The notes below the pieces were generated by a model that worked only from the letters and a program-made list of their open reading frames with translations, was not told where the DNA came from and did no database searches. From NCBI RefSeq assembly GCF_014207255.1, contig NZ_JACHCZ010000001.1, positions 422,592 to 486,591 on the forward strand: a DNA stretch of 64,000 nt. The letters are read 5' to 3'. Source of the DNA: Pseudomonas sp. JAI120. Its GTDB lineage: Bacteria; Pseudomonadota; Gammaproteobacteria; Pseudomonadales; Pseudomonadaceae. The position numbers and the translations under genes were made by a program. Below are positions 17,902 through 27,805 of this stretch, piece by piece (position 1 is the first letter of the stretch; every line of letters starts with the position of its first letter).

Positions 17902-19277
17902 AAATCAGTGTATTTGGTAGTGGTTACGTCGGTCTGGTACAGGCCACCGTATTAGCCGAAGTCGGTCACGATGTCATCTGCATGGACGTCGATCAGAACA
18001 AGGTCAAGCTCCTGCAGCAAGGCCATGTGAGCATCTTCGAGCCGGGACTGGCGGCCATGGTTAAGGAAAACCTGGAAAGCGGGCGGCTGCACTTCACCTT
18101 CGATGAAAAACTCGCCGTCGAACACGGCGAAGTGCTGTTTATCGCGGTGGGCACGCCGTCGGATGAAGACGGCTCGGCGGACCTCAAGTACGTGTTGTCG
18201 GTGGGCGATGCGGTGGCCCGCCACCGTATCGAACCGGTGATCCTGGTGGAGAAATCCACCGTGCCCGTGGGTACCGGCGATACCCTGCGCGCCCATATCG
18301 AAAAAGTCCTGCACCTGGCCGGTCGGCACCTGGAGTTCGATATCGTCTCCAACCCGGAATTCCTCAAGGAAGGCTCTGCCGTTTCCGACTGCCGCCGTCC
18401 GGACCGCATCATCATCGGTTGCGAGCGCGAAGAAGTGCGCGACGTGATGCGTGACCTGTACGCGCCGTTCAACCGCAACCATGACCGCATCATCTTCATG
18501 GACCTGCGCAGCGCCGAGCTGACCAAATACGCCGCCAACTGCATGCTGGCCACCAAGATCAGCTTTATCAACCAGATCGCCGAGCTGGCCGAACACCTGG
18601 GCGCCGACATCGAGGCCGTGCGCCTGGGCATCGGCGCCGACTCACGCATCGGCTACCACTTTATCTACCCTGGCTGCGGCTACGGCGGCTCGTGCTTCCC
18701 CAAGGACATGCGCGCCTTGATCCACAGCGCCAAGCAGGCCAACTGTTCCAGCGACCTGCTGGAAGCCGTGGAAGCCATCAACCAGCGCCAGAAGAGCAAG
18801 CTGTTCGACCGCATCAATGCGTTCTTCCAGGGCAACCTGCGCGGCAAGACCTTTGCCCTCTGGGGCCTGGCGTTCAAGCCCAACACCGACGACATGCGCG
18901 ATGCGCCCAGCCGCGTGCTGATGGAAGCCCTGTGGGCTGCCGGCGCCAACGTCCGGGCGTTCGATCCGGAGGCCATGCAGGAAACCCAGCGCCTCTACGG
19001 TGACGAGCAACGGCTGATGCTGATGGGCACGCCGGAGTCCACGTTGGTCGGCGCCGATGCGCTGATCGTCTGCACCGAATGGCAGCAGTTCAAGGCGCCG
19101 GACTTCGACCTGATCCACCAGCGCCTGAAAACCCCGGTGATCTTCGACGGCCGCAACCTGTACGACGGTGAACGCCTGGCGCGCAAAGGCTTCCAGTACT
19201 ACCCGATTGGCCGTGGCGATTCCTGCCAGTTGCCGATTCCCCAGCAGCAGTGGGTGCCGCAGGTCGTGGAAGCCTGA
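17898..19277 (+). CDS. ugd: UDP-glucose 6-dehydrogenase
   Basis: 459-residue cytosolic enzyme (EC 1.1.1.22) that oxidises UDP-glucose twice to UDP-glucuronate, feeding ArnA. N-terminal NAD loop [20 protein letters not shown], catalytic cysteine in [14 protein letters not shown], and a C-terminal UDP-binding domain. Coupled to arnF by ATGA. The place at the end of the arn operon matches P. aeruginosa (there also called pmrE). Confidence 0.95.
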   Translation: MKISVFGSGYVGLVQATVLAEVGHDVICMDVDQNKVKLLQQGHVSIFEPGLAAMVKENLESGRLHFTFDEKLAVEHGEVLFIAVGTPSDEDGSADLKYVLSVGDAVARHRIEPVILVEKSTVPVGTGDTLRAHIEKVLHLAGRHLEFDIVSNPEFLKEGSAVSDCRRPDRIIIGCEREEVRDVMRDLYAPFNRNHDRIIFMDLRSAELTKYAANCMLATKISFINQIAELAEHLGADIEAVRLGIGADSRIGYHFIYPGCGYGGSCFPKDMRALIHSAKQANCSSDLLEAVEAINQRQKSKLFDRINAFFQGNLRGKTFALWGLAFKPNTDDMRDAPSRVLMEALWAAGANVRAFDPEAMQETQRLYGDEQRLMLMGTPESTLVGADALIVCTEWQQFKAPDFDLIHQRLKTPVIFDGRNLYDGERLARKGFQYYPIGRGDSCQLPIPQQQWVPQVVEA

Positions 19278-19280
19278 TAC

Positions 19281-20903
19281 GTGAACAAAGCTCAGTCGTC
19301 CCTGCTCAGCCCAACGATCCGCCGCCAATCCCTCGGCCTGGGATTGCTGGCGCTGTTGTTGTTTATCGCCGGCAGTTGGCACCAGGCGATTATCGGTTTC
19401 GACTCACGCTTCGTGGTGTTTGCCCAGGAGATGCTGCGCCATGGGCCGGGCTTTTTCCCCACCACGTACGGGCAGCCGTATGCTGATTACCTCGCCACCT
19501 CAACGCTGATGACCTGGCTGTTGTCGCTGCCCCTGGGCCAGGTCACCAGCCTCACGGCCTGGCTGCCGACGGCCATGGCTTCGGCAGTGATCGTCACCCT
19601 GGTGTATCGCCTGACGGCGCCCTACTCCCAGCGTTGGGGGCTGCTGAGCCTCGCGCTGCTGTTGCTGAGCAGTACCTTCATCAGTGAAACCCGCGCGGTG
19701 TCCCTCGACCAGATGCTCGCGGCCATCGCCTTGGCGGTGTTCTACCTCGGTTATGCCCATGACCATTTCGGCGGGGGTAAACGCCTGCACTGGCTGTACC
19801 TGCTGCTGATCCTTGGCTTTGCGATTCGTGGGCCTATCGGGCTGGTGATTCCTACGGGCGTGCTGTGCAGCTACTACCTGATCAACCGACAATGGCGCCA
19901 ACTGTTCAGTTTCGGCCTGCTGGCACTGGCGCTGCTGGTGGCCTGTGTCGGCCTGCTGCTGCTGATGGCCAAGCTCAGTGGCGGCGAGAGCTTCATGCAG
20001 GATGTGATCCGCATGCAGTTCCTGGGGCGGATGGACGGCAGTGAAGGCTCCAGCGGCGCGTTGTACTACTTCACCAGCTCGCTGGGTAATTACGCCCTCG
20101 CCTATCCCGTGGCACTGCTGGTGCTGCTGGCGGTCGCGGTCGGTCGGCGACGCGTACCGACGCCCGCGTTGCAACTGGTGCTGTACTGCGCTGCCGCTGG
20201 CTTTCTGGTGATGCTGGGCCTGTCGATTCCCCAGGCAAAGAAGGCCCGCTATGTGCTGGCGATGTTGCCGATGGCGGCGATCATTGCGGCGTACCCGTTC
20301 CAGGTCGTTGAAGGTCGTCTGTTTGCATGGCTGCGCGGGCTGATGCTGGGTGTCTGGACACTGCTGCCAGGCCTGCTGATCGTTGGGCTGGTCTTCGCGC
20401 GGCCACGTTATCCGGAGCAGTTGAGCCAGCTGGGGCCGGTGTTTGCCGTGCTCGGGCTGTTGCAAGCCTTGGCATTGCTGGCGTTGTTCAGGGCTCGTCT
20501 ACGGCCGTTGGGGCCGGCACTTGCCGCCGTCCTTGCGGTGTGGGCAACGTATATAGCAGTGGTCGAACCGCTCGAACGCAGCATCTACGACACCCGCACC
20601 TTTACGCTCCAAGTGCATGAGCAGGTCCAGCAAGAGCGCGCCCCGGTGGTATTGCACGGCTTGGGCAAAGACGCCAAGGCGATCAAATTCATGGTTAACC
20701 TCGACTGCGATCAGGTGCCGTTGTTTACCCGACAAGCATCTGACCTGGCGCCGTTACGAGGGCCGGCATGGCTGGTGATGAGCCAGGAGGATTTCGAAGG
20801 GCTCAAAGACCCGCGATTTGCCTCTATCACACCAACGTTGACCGGCGAGTTCGACCGAAACCCCTATGTCCTGCTGTACCTGGCCAGAGCCACTCAACCT
20901 TGA
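19281..20903 (+). CDS. ArnT-like / GT39-family membrane glycosyltransferase
   Basis: 540-residue polytopic inner-membrane protein. The first periplasmic loop after helix 1 carries GFDSRFVVFAQEML, at the place where ArnT has its catalytic Asp loop, and TYGQPYADYLATST stands where ArnT has the YFEKP loop. About 11-12 helices and a soluble C-terminal segment follow. GTG start 3 bp after the ugd stop places it in the arn transcript. The family uses polyprenyl-phosphate sugars as donors; acceptor and sugar are not known. It is a second, diverged ArnT-type enzyme in the same operon. Confidence 0.8.
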   Translation: MNKAQSSLLSPTIRRQSLGLGLLALLLFIAGSWHQAIIGFDSRFVVFAQEMLRHGPGFFPTTYGQPYADYLATSTLMTWLLSLPLGQVTSLTAWLPTAMASAVIVTLVYRLTAPYSQRWGLLSLALLLLSSTFISETRAVSLDQMLAAIALAVFYLGYAHDHFGGGKRLHWLYLLLILGFAIRGPIGLVIPTGVLCSYYLINRQWRQLFSFGLLALALLVACVGLLLLMAKLSGGESFMQDVIRMQFLGRMDGSEGSSGALYYFTSSLGNYALAYPVALLVLLAVAVGRRRVPTPALQLVLYCAAAGFLVMLGLSIPQAKKARYVLAMLPMAAIIAAYPFQVVEGRLFAWLRGLMLGVWTLLPGLLIVGLVFARPRYPEQLSQLGPVFAVLGLLQALALLALFRARLRPLGPALAAVLAVWATYIAVVEPLERSIYDTRTFTLQVHEQVQQERAPVVLHGLGKDAKAIKFMVNLDCDQVPLFTRQASDLAPLRGPAWLVMSQEDFEGLKDPRFASITPTLTGEFDRNPYVLLYLARATQP

Positions 20904-21093
20904 GTTGCGACGCAGAAAGATCCTACGAAGCTATGCGTAATGGCTGGTGTCATTTCACTTTCCCGCGTCTGAAACCCAACTGTAAACTCGATGGCCACGT
21001 GCGGTAACTGTCTACCGCCACAGGCCATGGATAACAACAAGGACGCTATGAGCCGCAGCCAGCACCGCGGCTCACTTCGTGAGAGGACAAACC

Positions 21094-21330
21094 GTGCCAA
21101 ATGACCGTTTACCGGATACCCCAACTTCCCTGGCCCGTGATGAAGTGCATATCGGCTACCTGTCCGTTCCGCCGCTGGATCGGCTGATGTGGCTGCGCAA
21201 TGCCCTGGTGGCACTCAAAGGTCCCTTGGCCGGCGAGCCAGGGCTGCAGGAAAACCTGCAAAAGCACTTGTTCAATGAAGAAACCGATAATCGCGTACTG
21301 GGCAAGCTCAATCCTGCTGTCACTTCGTAA
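21094..21330 (+). CDS. Small hypothetical protein (78 aa)
   Basis: Soluble, slightly acidic protein with the core LSVPPLDRLMWLRNALVALKGPLAGEPGLQENLQKHLFNEETDNRV; no signal peptide, membrane helix or recognised domain. GTG 21094 is preferred over GTG 21079 because AGAGGA lies about 6 nt before it. A short overlapping frame with a good AAGGA site (ATG 21048 to stop 21104, 18 codons, Arg-rich) precedes and overlaps this start. Closed by an intrinsic terminator at 21435-21472. Function unknown. Confidence 0.65.
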   Translation: MPNDRLPDTPTSLARDEVHIGYLSVPPLDRLMWLRNALVALKGPLAGEPGLQENLQKHLFNEETDNRVLGKLNPAVTS

Positions 21331-21434
21331 TAAATTCATTATTTTTGTATTTAACCCTCATTAATATGCATTGGCGCTGACCTATCTGGCACGGCACACT
21401 GCGCAGTGTTCCTCCCCCGAATGCAGGAACTTTC

Positions 21435-21472
21435 AAAGGGCTTTTCCGGGCAACCAGACAAGCCTTTTTTTT
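21435..21472 (+). terminator. Intrinsic terminator after the 78-aa gene
   Basis: A nine-pair stem, AAAGGGCTT with AAGCCTTTT (one G-U pair, loop of 16), runs into a tract of eight T residues. It closes the small upstream gene and shows that the HPP gene begins after it. Confidence 0.75.
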
Positions 21473-21483
21473 GCCCGCCGTTT

Positions 21484-22209
21484 ATGGATTTCTTTTCAAT
21501 GCTCGCTCGCTGGTTTCCCGCTGCTATCAATACCCGCCCCGCCGAATGGAGCCGTGCCGCGATTGGCATGGCCTTGGGTACATTATTCAGTGTATGGCTC
21601 TGCGCCCAGGTCTTCGGCATGGAGGTGGCGCTGCACCTGCTCGGTCCGTTGGGGGCTTCAGCGGTGTTGTTGTTTGCGGTTTCGTCCGGTGCGCTGGCGC
21701 AGCCCTGGTCGATCATCGGCAGCTACCTGTGCGCCGGTGTCGTGGCGTTGCTGGTGGCCCGCGTCCTTGGTCGCACCCTGGGCGGTGCCTGCCTGGCAGC
21801 TGGCATGGCCGTGGTGCTGATGTGCTGGCTGCGTTGCCTGCATCCGCCCGCCGGCGGCCTGGCCATGACCCTGGTATTGGCCGATCCTGCCTCCGCCGCC
21901 CTGGGCTGGCACGAATTGGGTGCTGTACTACTCGGTGCCGGTGCCCTGCTGGCCTGCGCGCTGGCCTACAACAATGCCACCCGAACACGCTATCCCAAGG
22001 GCGCTGCCGAGGTTGCAACGGCTATCCTGCCTGACCCCAAGGCTGCACGAGACCCGGCCATTACCGCTGCCGACTTGAAATTGGCACTGGCCGAGATGGA
22101 GCAGTTCTACGATGTGGCACCCACCGAGTTGGAGCAATTGATCCACGCCGCAGAAACCCACGCTCGGCGCCGCAGTATTGGCGAAGTGCTGGCAAGTCGC
22201 GTGACCTGA
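21484..22209 (+). CDS. HPP-family integral membrane protein
   Basis: 241-residue protein. The N-terminal part has four to five membrane helices with the family's signature CLHPPAGGLAMTL (His-Pro-Pro) around residue 120; the C-terminal 60 residues are soluble and helical. Homologues of the HPP domain are implicated in nitrite or other anion transport, sometimes fused to CBS domains, which are absent here. ATG 21484 is chosen because upstream in-frame sequence is the terminator hairpin; ATG 21499 is an alternative. Monocistronic. Confidence 0.8.
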   Translation: MDFFSMLARWFPAAINTRPAEWSRAAIGMALGTLFSVWLCAQVFGMEVALHLLGPLGASAVLLFAVSSGALAQPWSIIGSYLCAGVVALLVARVLGRTLGGACLAAGMAVVLMCWLRCLHPPAGGLAMTLVLADPASAALGWHELGAVLLGAGALLACALAYNNATRTRYPKGAAEVATAILPDPKAARDPAITAADLKLALAEMEQFYDVAPTELEQLIHAAETHARRRSIGEVLASRVT

Positions 22210-22268
22210 GCCCAGGCCCGGAACCCTGCATAAATGCAAAAACGACCTGCATGATTCCGGGTTGTACT

Positions 22269-22315
22269 GTGCAAATTTGCACTGGTACGATCACGAGAGT
22301 GTTCGCACACGAACA
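22269..22315 (+). promoter_or_regulatory. Two dyad operators upstream of the 3-hydroxyisobutyryl-CoA hydrolase gene
   Basis: GTGCAAATTTGCAC (22269-22282) is a perfect 14-bp palindrome. TGTTCG-CACA-CGAACA (22300-22315) is a second dyad whose right end is 35 bp before the ATG. Such a pair in a catabolic promoter suggests control by one or two dimeric regulators. No regulator gene is adjacent, and neither matches a PsrA (GAAAC-N4-GTTTC) site. Confidence 0.5.
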
Positions 22316-22350
22316 TCTTGATAAAGAACAATAAAAGCAGGGAGTTATAG

Positions 22351-23454
22351 ATGACTGCTCAGGTTTCAAGCGAAGCAAGCAGTGCCAATAGCCTTGAGGA
22401 AGACGTACTGGCCGAGGTACGCAACCATATCGGCCACCTCACCCTCAACCGCCCCTCCGGCTTGAACGCCCTCACCCTGGACATGGTCCGCCGCCTGACG
22501 CAACAACTGCAGGCCTGGTCAGACGACCCACAGGTGCATGCCGTAGTCCTGCGCGGTGCGGGCGAAAAGGCCTTCTGTGCCGGCGGCGATATCCGTTCCC
22601 TGTACGACAGTTTCAAACGCGGCGACACCCTGCACGAAGAGTTCTTCGTCGAGGAATACGCGTTGGACCTGGCCATCCATCATTACCGCAAACCCGTGCT
22701 GGCCCTGATGGACGGGTTTGTCTTGGGCGGCGGCATGGGCCTGGTGCAGGGCGCGGATTTGCGTGTCGTCACCGAGCGTAGCCGCCTGGCGATGCCGGAG
22801 GTGGCGATCGGTTATTTCCCGGATGTCGGTGGCAGCTACTTCCTGCCCCGTATTCCCGGTGAACTGGGCATTTACCTCGGCGTTACCGGCGTGCAGGTCC
22901 ACGCGGCAGACGCCCTCTATTGCGGTTTGGCCAACTGGTACCTGGACAGCGCCAAGCTGGCCAGCCTCGACCAGAAGCTCGATAGCCTGCAATGGCACGA
23001 ATCGCCTCTCAAGGACCTGCAAGGCGTGCTGTCCAAGCTCGCCGTGCAGCGGCTGCCCGACCCGCCGTTGGCCGCATTGCGCCCGGCTATCGACCACTTC
23101 TTCGGCCTGCCGGACATTCCGAGCATCGTCGAGCAACTCCAGGAAGTTACGGTCGCCGACAGCCATGAATGGGCATTGAACACCGTCCACCTGATGCGCA
23201 CCCGCTCGCCCCTGGCCATGGCCGTGACCCTGGAAATGCTGCGACGCGGCCGGCGCTTGCCGTTGGAGCAGTGCTTTGCCCTGGAACTGCACCTCGACCG
23301 CCAATGGTTCGAACGCGGCGACCTGATCGAAGGGGTCCGTGCGCTGATCATCGACAAGGACAAGAACCCTCGCTGGAACCCGCCGACGCTCCATGGGCTG
23401 GACAAAAGCCATGTCGACAGCTTCTTCCACCACTTCGAGCAGGTTGCGAAATAA
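22351..23454 (+). CDS. 3-hydroxyisobutyryl-CoA hydrolase (crotonase family)
   Basis: 367-residue crotonase-fold enzyme. Oxyanion-hole motifs are FCAGGDIRSLY and GFVLGGGMGLVQGADLRV; the AMPEVAIGYFPDVGGSYFL segment holds the catalytic Glu and the Asp typical of hydrolases (DVGG) rather than hydratases. Its length, some 100 residues longer than simple hydratases, also fits HIBCH. Role: 3-hydroxyisobutyryl-CoA to 3-hydroxyisobutyrate in valine breakdown. GGGAG lies 7 nt before the ATG. Followed after 3 bp by an acyl-CoA dehydrogenase. Confidence 0.85.
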   Translation: MTAQVSSEASSANSLEEDVLAEVRNHIGHLTLNRPSGLNALTLDMVRRLTQQLQAWSDDPQVHAVVLRGAGEKAFCAGGDIRSLYDSFKRGDTLHEEFFVEEYALDLAIHHYRKPVLALMDGFVLGGGMGLVQGADLRVVTERSRLAMPEVAIGYFPDVGGSYFLPRIPGELGIYLGVTGVQVHAADALYCGLANWYLDSAKLASLDQKLDSLQWHESPLKDLQGVLSKLAVQRLPDPPLAALRPAIDHFFGLPDIPSIVEQLQEVTVADSHEWALNTVHLMRTRSPLAMAVTLEMLRRGRRLPLEQCFALELHLDRQWFERGDLIEGVRALIIDKDKNPRWNPPTLHGLDKSHVDSFFHHFEQVAK

Positions 23455-23457
23455 GCC

Positions 23458-24609
23458 ATGCAAGACATTGAATACACTGAAGAACAGGTAATGATTCGGG
23501 ACATGGCACGCGACTTCGCCCGCGGCGAAATTGCCCCCCATGCCCAAGCCTGGGAGAAAGCCGGCTGGATCGACGACGCCCTGGTGGCGAAGATGGGCGA
23601 GCTGGGCCTGTTGGGCATGGTAGTGCCGGAAGAATGGGGCGGCACTTATGTTGACTACGTGGCGTATGCCCTGGCGGTGGAAGAGATTTCTGCCGGTGAT
23701 GGCGCCACCGGTGCGTTGATGAGTATCCATAATTCAGTGGGTTGCGGGCCAATCCTCAACTACGGCACAGATGCACAGAAACAAACCTGGCTGGCCGACC
23801 TCGCCAGTGGCCAGGCGATTGGCTGCTTCTGCCTGACCGAACCGCAGGCCGGCTCCGAGGCCCACAACCTGCGCACCCGGGCCGAACTGCGCGATGGCCA
23901 ATGGGTGATCAATGGCGCCAAGCAGTTCGTCAGTAACGGCAAGCGCGCCAAGTTGGCGATTGTATTTGCCGTGACCGACCCGGACCTGGGCAAGAAAGGT
24001 ATTTCCGCGTTCCTGGTCCCCACCGACACCCCAGGGTTTGTAGTCGATCGCACCGAACACAAGATGGGTATTCGGGCCTCGGATACCTGCGCCGTCACCC
24101 TCAACCAATGCAGCGTGCCCGAGGCCAACCTGCTCGGCGAGCGCGGCAAAGGCCTGGCCATCGCCCTGTCCAACCTCGAAGGCGGCCGCATCGGCATTGC
24201 CGCCCAGGCGCTGGGCATCGCCCGTGCGGCCTTTGAGGCGGCGCTGGCCTATGCCCGCGACCGGGTGCAGTTCGACAAGCCGATCATCGAGCACCAAAGC
24301 GTGGCGAACCTGCTGGCGGATATGCAAACCCGCCTGAACGCTGCCCGTTTACTGATCCTGCACGCGGCGCGCCTGCGCAGTGCCGGCAAGCCCTGCCTAT
24401 CGGAAGCGTCCCAGGCCAAGCTGTTTGCGTCGGAAATGGCCGAGAAAGTCTGCTCGAGTGCGATGCAGATCCATGGCGGCTACGGATACCTGGAGGATTA
24501 CCCGGTGGAGCGTTACTACCGGGATGCGCGGATCACGCAGATTTACGAAGGGACCAGCGAGATCCAGCGGATGGTGATTGCCAGAGAGCTCAAGCACTAC
24601 CAACTCTAA
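23458..24609 (+). CDS. Acyl-CoA dehydrogenase, probably isobutyryl-CoA
   Basis: 383-residue FAD enzyme. Family signs are [15 protein letters not shown] (FAD/substrate binding), [23 protein letters not shown] near the C-terminus, and [17 protein letters not shown]. The base residue of human isobutyryl-CoA dehydrogenase lies in the YEGTSEI stretch, also present here. Genetic pairing with the HIBCH-like gene, 3 bp upstream, supports the valine step isobutyryl-CoA to methacrylyl-CoA. 2-Methylbutyryl-CoA is a possible alternative substrate. Confidence 0.88.
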   Translation: MQDIEYTEEQVMIRDMARDFARGEIAPHAQAWEKAGWIDDALVAKMGELGLLGMVVPEEWGGTYVDYVAYALAVEEISAGDGATGALMSIHNSVGCGPILNYGTDAQKQTWLADLASGQAIGCFCLTEPQAGSEAHNLRTRAELRDGQWVINGAKQFVSNGKRAKLAIVFAVTDPDLGKKGISAFLVPTDTPGFVVDRTEHKMGIRASDTCAVTLNQCSVPEANLLGERGKGLAIALSNLEGGRIGIAAQALGIARAAFEAALAYARDRVQFDKPIIEHQSVANLLADMQTRLNAARLLILHAARLRSAGKPCLSEASQAKLFASEMAEKVCSSAMQIHGGYGYLEDYPVERYYRDARITQIYEGTSEIQRMVIARELKHYQL

Positions 24610-24627
24610 CTGACACACTACACAACC

Positions 24628-24658
24628 AATGTGGGAGGGGCTTGCCCCCTCCCACATT
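24628..24658. repeat. REP-type hairpin between convergent operons
   Basis: Perfect 13-bp stem AATGTGGGAGGGG / CCCCTCCCACATT with loop CTTGC. The sequence belongs to the REP family common in the P. fluorescens group; a related, longer element lies at 63458-63502. Placed between two convergent units, it may also act as a bidirectional terminator. Confidence 0.8.
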
Positions 24659-24683
24659 TGATCTTCAGTGCTTGAAGGATCGC

Positions 24684-25457
24684 TTACTTATCCTTGAACT
24701 CCGGTGCACGCTTGGCCACAAACGCCGCCATGCCTTCCTTCTGATCCTGCGTCGCGAACGCCGCATGGAACACTCGGCGCTCAAAGCGCACGCCTTCGGA
24801 CAGGCTCACTTCAAACGCACGGTTCACGCTTTCCTTGACCATCATGCTGATCGGCACCGACTTGCCGGCAATCAGCGTGGCGACTTTCAGTGCCTCGTCC
24901 AGCAGTTCATCGGCCGGCACGATGCGCGCCACGATCCCGCAGCGCTCGGCTTCCACCGCATCGATAAAACGCCCGGTCAGGCACATTTCCATGGCTTTTG
25001 CCTTGCCCACCGCGCGGGTCAGGCGCTGGGTGCCGCCCATGCCCGGCAGCACGCCGAGGTTGATTTCCGGCTGGCCGAACTTGGCGCCGTCACCGGCCAG
25101 GATGAAATCGCACATCAGCGCCAGTTCGCAACCGCCGCCCAGGGCGAAGCCGTTGACGGCGGCGATGATCGGCTTGCGGCGGTTGGCCACGCGATCGCTG
25201 TCGCTGAACAAATCGTCGAGGTAGATCTGCGGGTAGGTCAGCTCGGCCATTTCCTTGATGTCGGCGCCGGCGGCGAAAGCTTTTTTCGAGCCGGTCAATA
25301 CGATGCAGCCGATTTCCGGGTTGGCTTCCAGGCCATCCAGCGCCTGGTTCAACTCGCTGACCAATTGCGCATTCAGGGCGTTCAGGGCGTGCGGACGGTT
25401 GAGGGTAATCAGCCCGACGCGGCCCTGGATTTCGAGCAAAATGGTTTCGTAACTCAT
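24684..25457 (-). CDS. Enoyl-CoA hydratase
   Basis: 257-residue crotonase of normal ECHS1-like length. Visible motifs: [11 protein letters not shown] and [15 protein letters not shown] (oxyanion hole, first catalytic Glu) and [20 protein letters not shown] (second catalytic Glu). AAGGAG ribosome site. Last gene of the minus-strand operon, 11 bp after the acyl-CoA dehydrogenase. It can hydrate tiglyl-CoA (isoleucine) and methacrylyl-CoA (valine), so it may serve both convergent units. Confidence 0.9.
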   Translation of the reverse strand: MSYETILLEIQGRVGLITLNRPHALNALNAQLVSELNQALDGLEANPEIGCIVLTGSKKAFAAGADIKEMAELTYPQIYLDDLFSDSDRVANRRKPIIAAVNGFALGGGCELALMCDFILAGDGAKFGQPEINLGVLPGMGGTQRLTRAVGKAKAMEMCLTGRFIDAVEAERCGIVARIVPADELLDEALKVATLIAGKSVPISMMVKESVNRAFEVSLSEGVRFERRVFHAAFATQDQKEGMAAFVAKRAPEFKDK

Positions 25458-25468
25458 GTATCGGCTCC

Positions 25469-26596
25469 TTAGAGATTGCGTGAGATGACCATGCGTTGGA
25501 TATCGCTGGTGCCTTCGTAAATCTGGCAGACCCGCACATCGCGGTAGATCCGCTCCAGGGGGAAGTCGCTCAGGTAACCGTAACCGCCGAGGGTTTGCAA
25601 GGCTGCGGAACAGACTTTCTCAGCCATTTCCGAGGCGAACAGCTTGGCCATCGAGGCCTCCACCAGCGCTGGTTTGCCACTGTCACGCAGGGCGGCGGCG
25701 TAATGCACCATCTGCCGCGCTACGGCGATTTGCGTGGCCATGTCCGCCAGGCGAAAAGCCACGGCCTGGTGTTCAATGATTGGCTTGCCGAAGCTTTCGC
25801 GCTCCCGGGCATAATCGCGCGCCGCCTCAAAGGCGGCGCGGGCCATGCCCACCGACTGGGAGGCGATGCCGACGCGACCGCCTTCAAGGTTGGCCAGGGC
25901 GATCCTGTAGCCTTCGCCCTCCTGCCCAAGACGGTTAGCCACCGGCACCTTCACATCCTCGAACAGGATCTGGCAGGTATCGGAGGCATGCTGGCCGAGC
26001 TTGTCCTCGATACGGGCCACGCTGTAGCCCGGCGAATCGGTGGGCACGATAAACGCACTGATGCCACGCTTGCCCGCTGCCGGGTCGGTGACGGCAAACA
26101 CAATCACCACCCCTGCGTTTTGCCCGGAGGTGATGAACTGTTTGCAGCCGTTGAGCACGTAATGGTCGCCTTCAAGGCGTGCGCGGGTTTTCAGGCCGCT
26201 GGCATCCGAACCGGCTTGCGGTTCGGTCAGCGCAAAAGCACCGAGCATGGCGCCGCTGGCGAGGGGGGTGAGGAATTGCTCCTTCTGCTGATCATTGCCG
26301 AAGGTCAGGATAGGCACACAGCCCACCGAGTTGTGCACGCTCATGATGGTGGAGCAGGCGCCGTCACCGGCGGCGATTTCTTCCAGGGCCATGGCGTAGG
26401 CCAGATAACCCGTGTCGCAACCGCCCCACTGTTCCGGCACCAGCATGCCGAAAAAGCCCAGTTCGGCCATCTCGCCGATGGCTTCCTTGGGAAAGCGATG
26501 TTCGCGGTCCCACTCGGCGGCAAACGGTTTGAGCCGTTCCTGGGCAAATTGCCGGGCCGCGTCGCTGATTTGCAGTTGTTCGTCATTGGGCAGCAT
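25469..26596 (-). CDS. Acyl-CoA dehydrogenase, probably short/branched-chain (2-methylbutyryl-CoA)
   Basis: 375-residue FAD-dependent dehydrogenase with [38 protein letters not shown] and [18 protein letters not shown], the last holding the expected catalytic Glu. Clearly paralogous to the + strand enzyme at 23458. Its position between thiolase and hydratase fits 2-methylbutyryl-CoA to tiglyl-CoA in isoleucine breakdown. AAGGA lies 9 nt before the ATG. Confidence 0.88.
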   Translation of the reverse strand: MLPNDEQLQISDAARQFAQERLKPFAAEWDREHRFPKEAIGEMAELGFFGMLVPEQWGGCDTGYLAYAMALEEIAAGDGACSTIMSVHNSVGCVPILTFGNDQQKEQFLTPLASGAMLGAFALTEPQAGSDASGLKTRARLEGDHYVLNGCKQFITSGQNAGVVIVFAVTDPAAGKRGISAFIVPTDSPGYSVARIEDKLGQHASDTCQILFEDVKVPVANRLGQEGEGYRIALANLEGGRVGIASQSVGMARAAFEAARDYARERESFGKPIIEHQAVAFRLADMATQIAVARQMVHYAAALRDSGKPALVEASMAKLFASEMAEKVCSAALQTLGGYGYLSDFPLERIYRDVRVCQIYEGTSDIQRMVISRNL

Positions 26597-26608
26597 GGGG
26601 GTAGGTCC

Positions 26609-27793
26609 TTAATACAGGCATTCGACGGCCATGGCCGTGGCTTCACCACCGCCAATACAAATGGCGGCGACGCCACGCTTGAGGCCTTTCTGGCGCAGGG
26701 CCGAAAGCAGCGTGACCAGGATCCGCGCGCCGGACGCGCCAATCGGGTGGCCCAGGGCGCAGGCGCCGCCGTGGACATTGACCTTGGCATGGGGGATTTC
26801 CAGTTTGCTCATGGTCACCAGGCTGACCACGGCAAAGGCTTCGTTGATTTCGAACAGATCGACCTCGTCGAGGCTCCAGCCGGTCTTGCTCATCAACTTG
26901 CGAATCGCCCCCACCGGTGCCACCGGAAACAGCCCCGGTTCATCGGCAAAAGCCGCGTGCCCATGGATCACCGCCACCGGCTTGAGCCCGCGCTTTTGCG
27001 CCTCGGACTCACGCATCAGCAGCAATGCTGCCGCGCCGTCGGAAATCGAACTGGAATTGGCCGCCGTCACCGTGCCGCCTTCGCGGAACGCCGGTTTGAG
27101 GCTGGGGATTTTTTCCGGCTTTGCCTTGGGGGGCTGTTCGTCATGCAGGATGGTTTTCTGCTCTTTGCCGACGGTGACCTGTACCGGGACAATTTCGGCG
27201 GCGAAACTGCCATGGGTGATTGCCTCCTGCGCACGGGTCAGCGAAGCGATGGCAAACGCATCCTGCGCCTCACGGCTAAAGCCGTTCAGCTGCGCGCACT
27301 CCTCGGCAAAGGTCCCCATCAGGCGGCCCTTTTCATACGCATCTTCCAGGCCGTCGAGGAACATATGGTCGATAACGCGGCCGTGGCCCATGCGATAGCC
27401 GCTGCGGGCGCGGTCCAACAGATAGGGCGCGTTGGACATGCTTTCCATGCCGCCGGCGATCACCACGTCGACACTGCCGGCCAGCAGCGAATCATGGGCC
27501 AGGATCGCCGCTTCCATGCCCGAGCCGCACATTTTGTTGAGGGTGGTGCAACGCGTGGATTTGTCCAACCCGGCGCCCAGGGCGGCTTGACGCGCAGGCG
27601 CCTGGCCCAGGCCGGCGGGCAGCACGCACCCAAACAACACCTCATCCACGGCGTCGGCGGCGATGCCAGCACGCTCGACCGCCGCACGGATGGCGGCAGA
27701 GCCCAGTTGCGGCGCAGTCAGGCCCTTGAGGTCGCCCTGGAACCCGCCCATGGGCGTGCGCACGGCACTGACAATCACGATGGGATCATTCAT
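26609..27793 (-). CDS. Acetyl-CoA C-acyltransferase (thiolase)
   Basis: 394-residue thiolase. The active-site Cys is in LNKMCGSGMEAA, the His in GGACALGHPIGASGAR and the second Cys in ICIGGGEATA. Likely cleaves 2-methylacetoacetyl-CoA to acetyl-CoA and propionyl-CoA, the last isoleucine step; acetoacetyl-CoA thiolysis is the alternative. AGGAGG before the ATG. It lies 12 bp downstream of the SDR. Confidence 0.93.
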   Translation of the reverse strand: MNDPIVIVSAVRTPMGGFQGDLKGLTAPQLGSAAIRAAVERAGIAADAVDEVLFGCVLPAGLGQAPARQAALGAGLDKSTRCTTLNKMCGSGMEAAILAHDSLLAGSVDVVIAGGMESMSNAPYLLDRARSGYRMGHGRVIDHMFLDGLEDAYEKGRLMGTFAEECAQLNGFSREAQDAFAIASLTRAQEAITHGSFAAEIVPVQVTVGKEQKTILHDEQPPKAKPEKIPSLKPAFREGGTVTAANSSSISDGAAALLLMRESEAQKRGLKPVAVIHGHAAFADEPGLFPVAPVGAIRKLMSKTGWSLDEVDLFEINEAFAVVSLVTMSKLEIPHAKVNVHGGACALGHPIGASGARILVTLLSALRQKGLKRGVAAICIGGGEATAMAVECLY

Positions 27794-27805
27794 GGGTCAT
27801 CCTCC

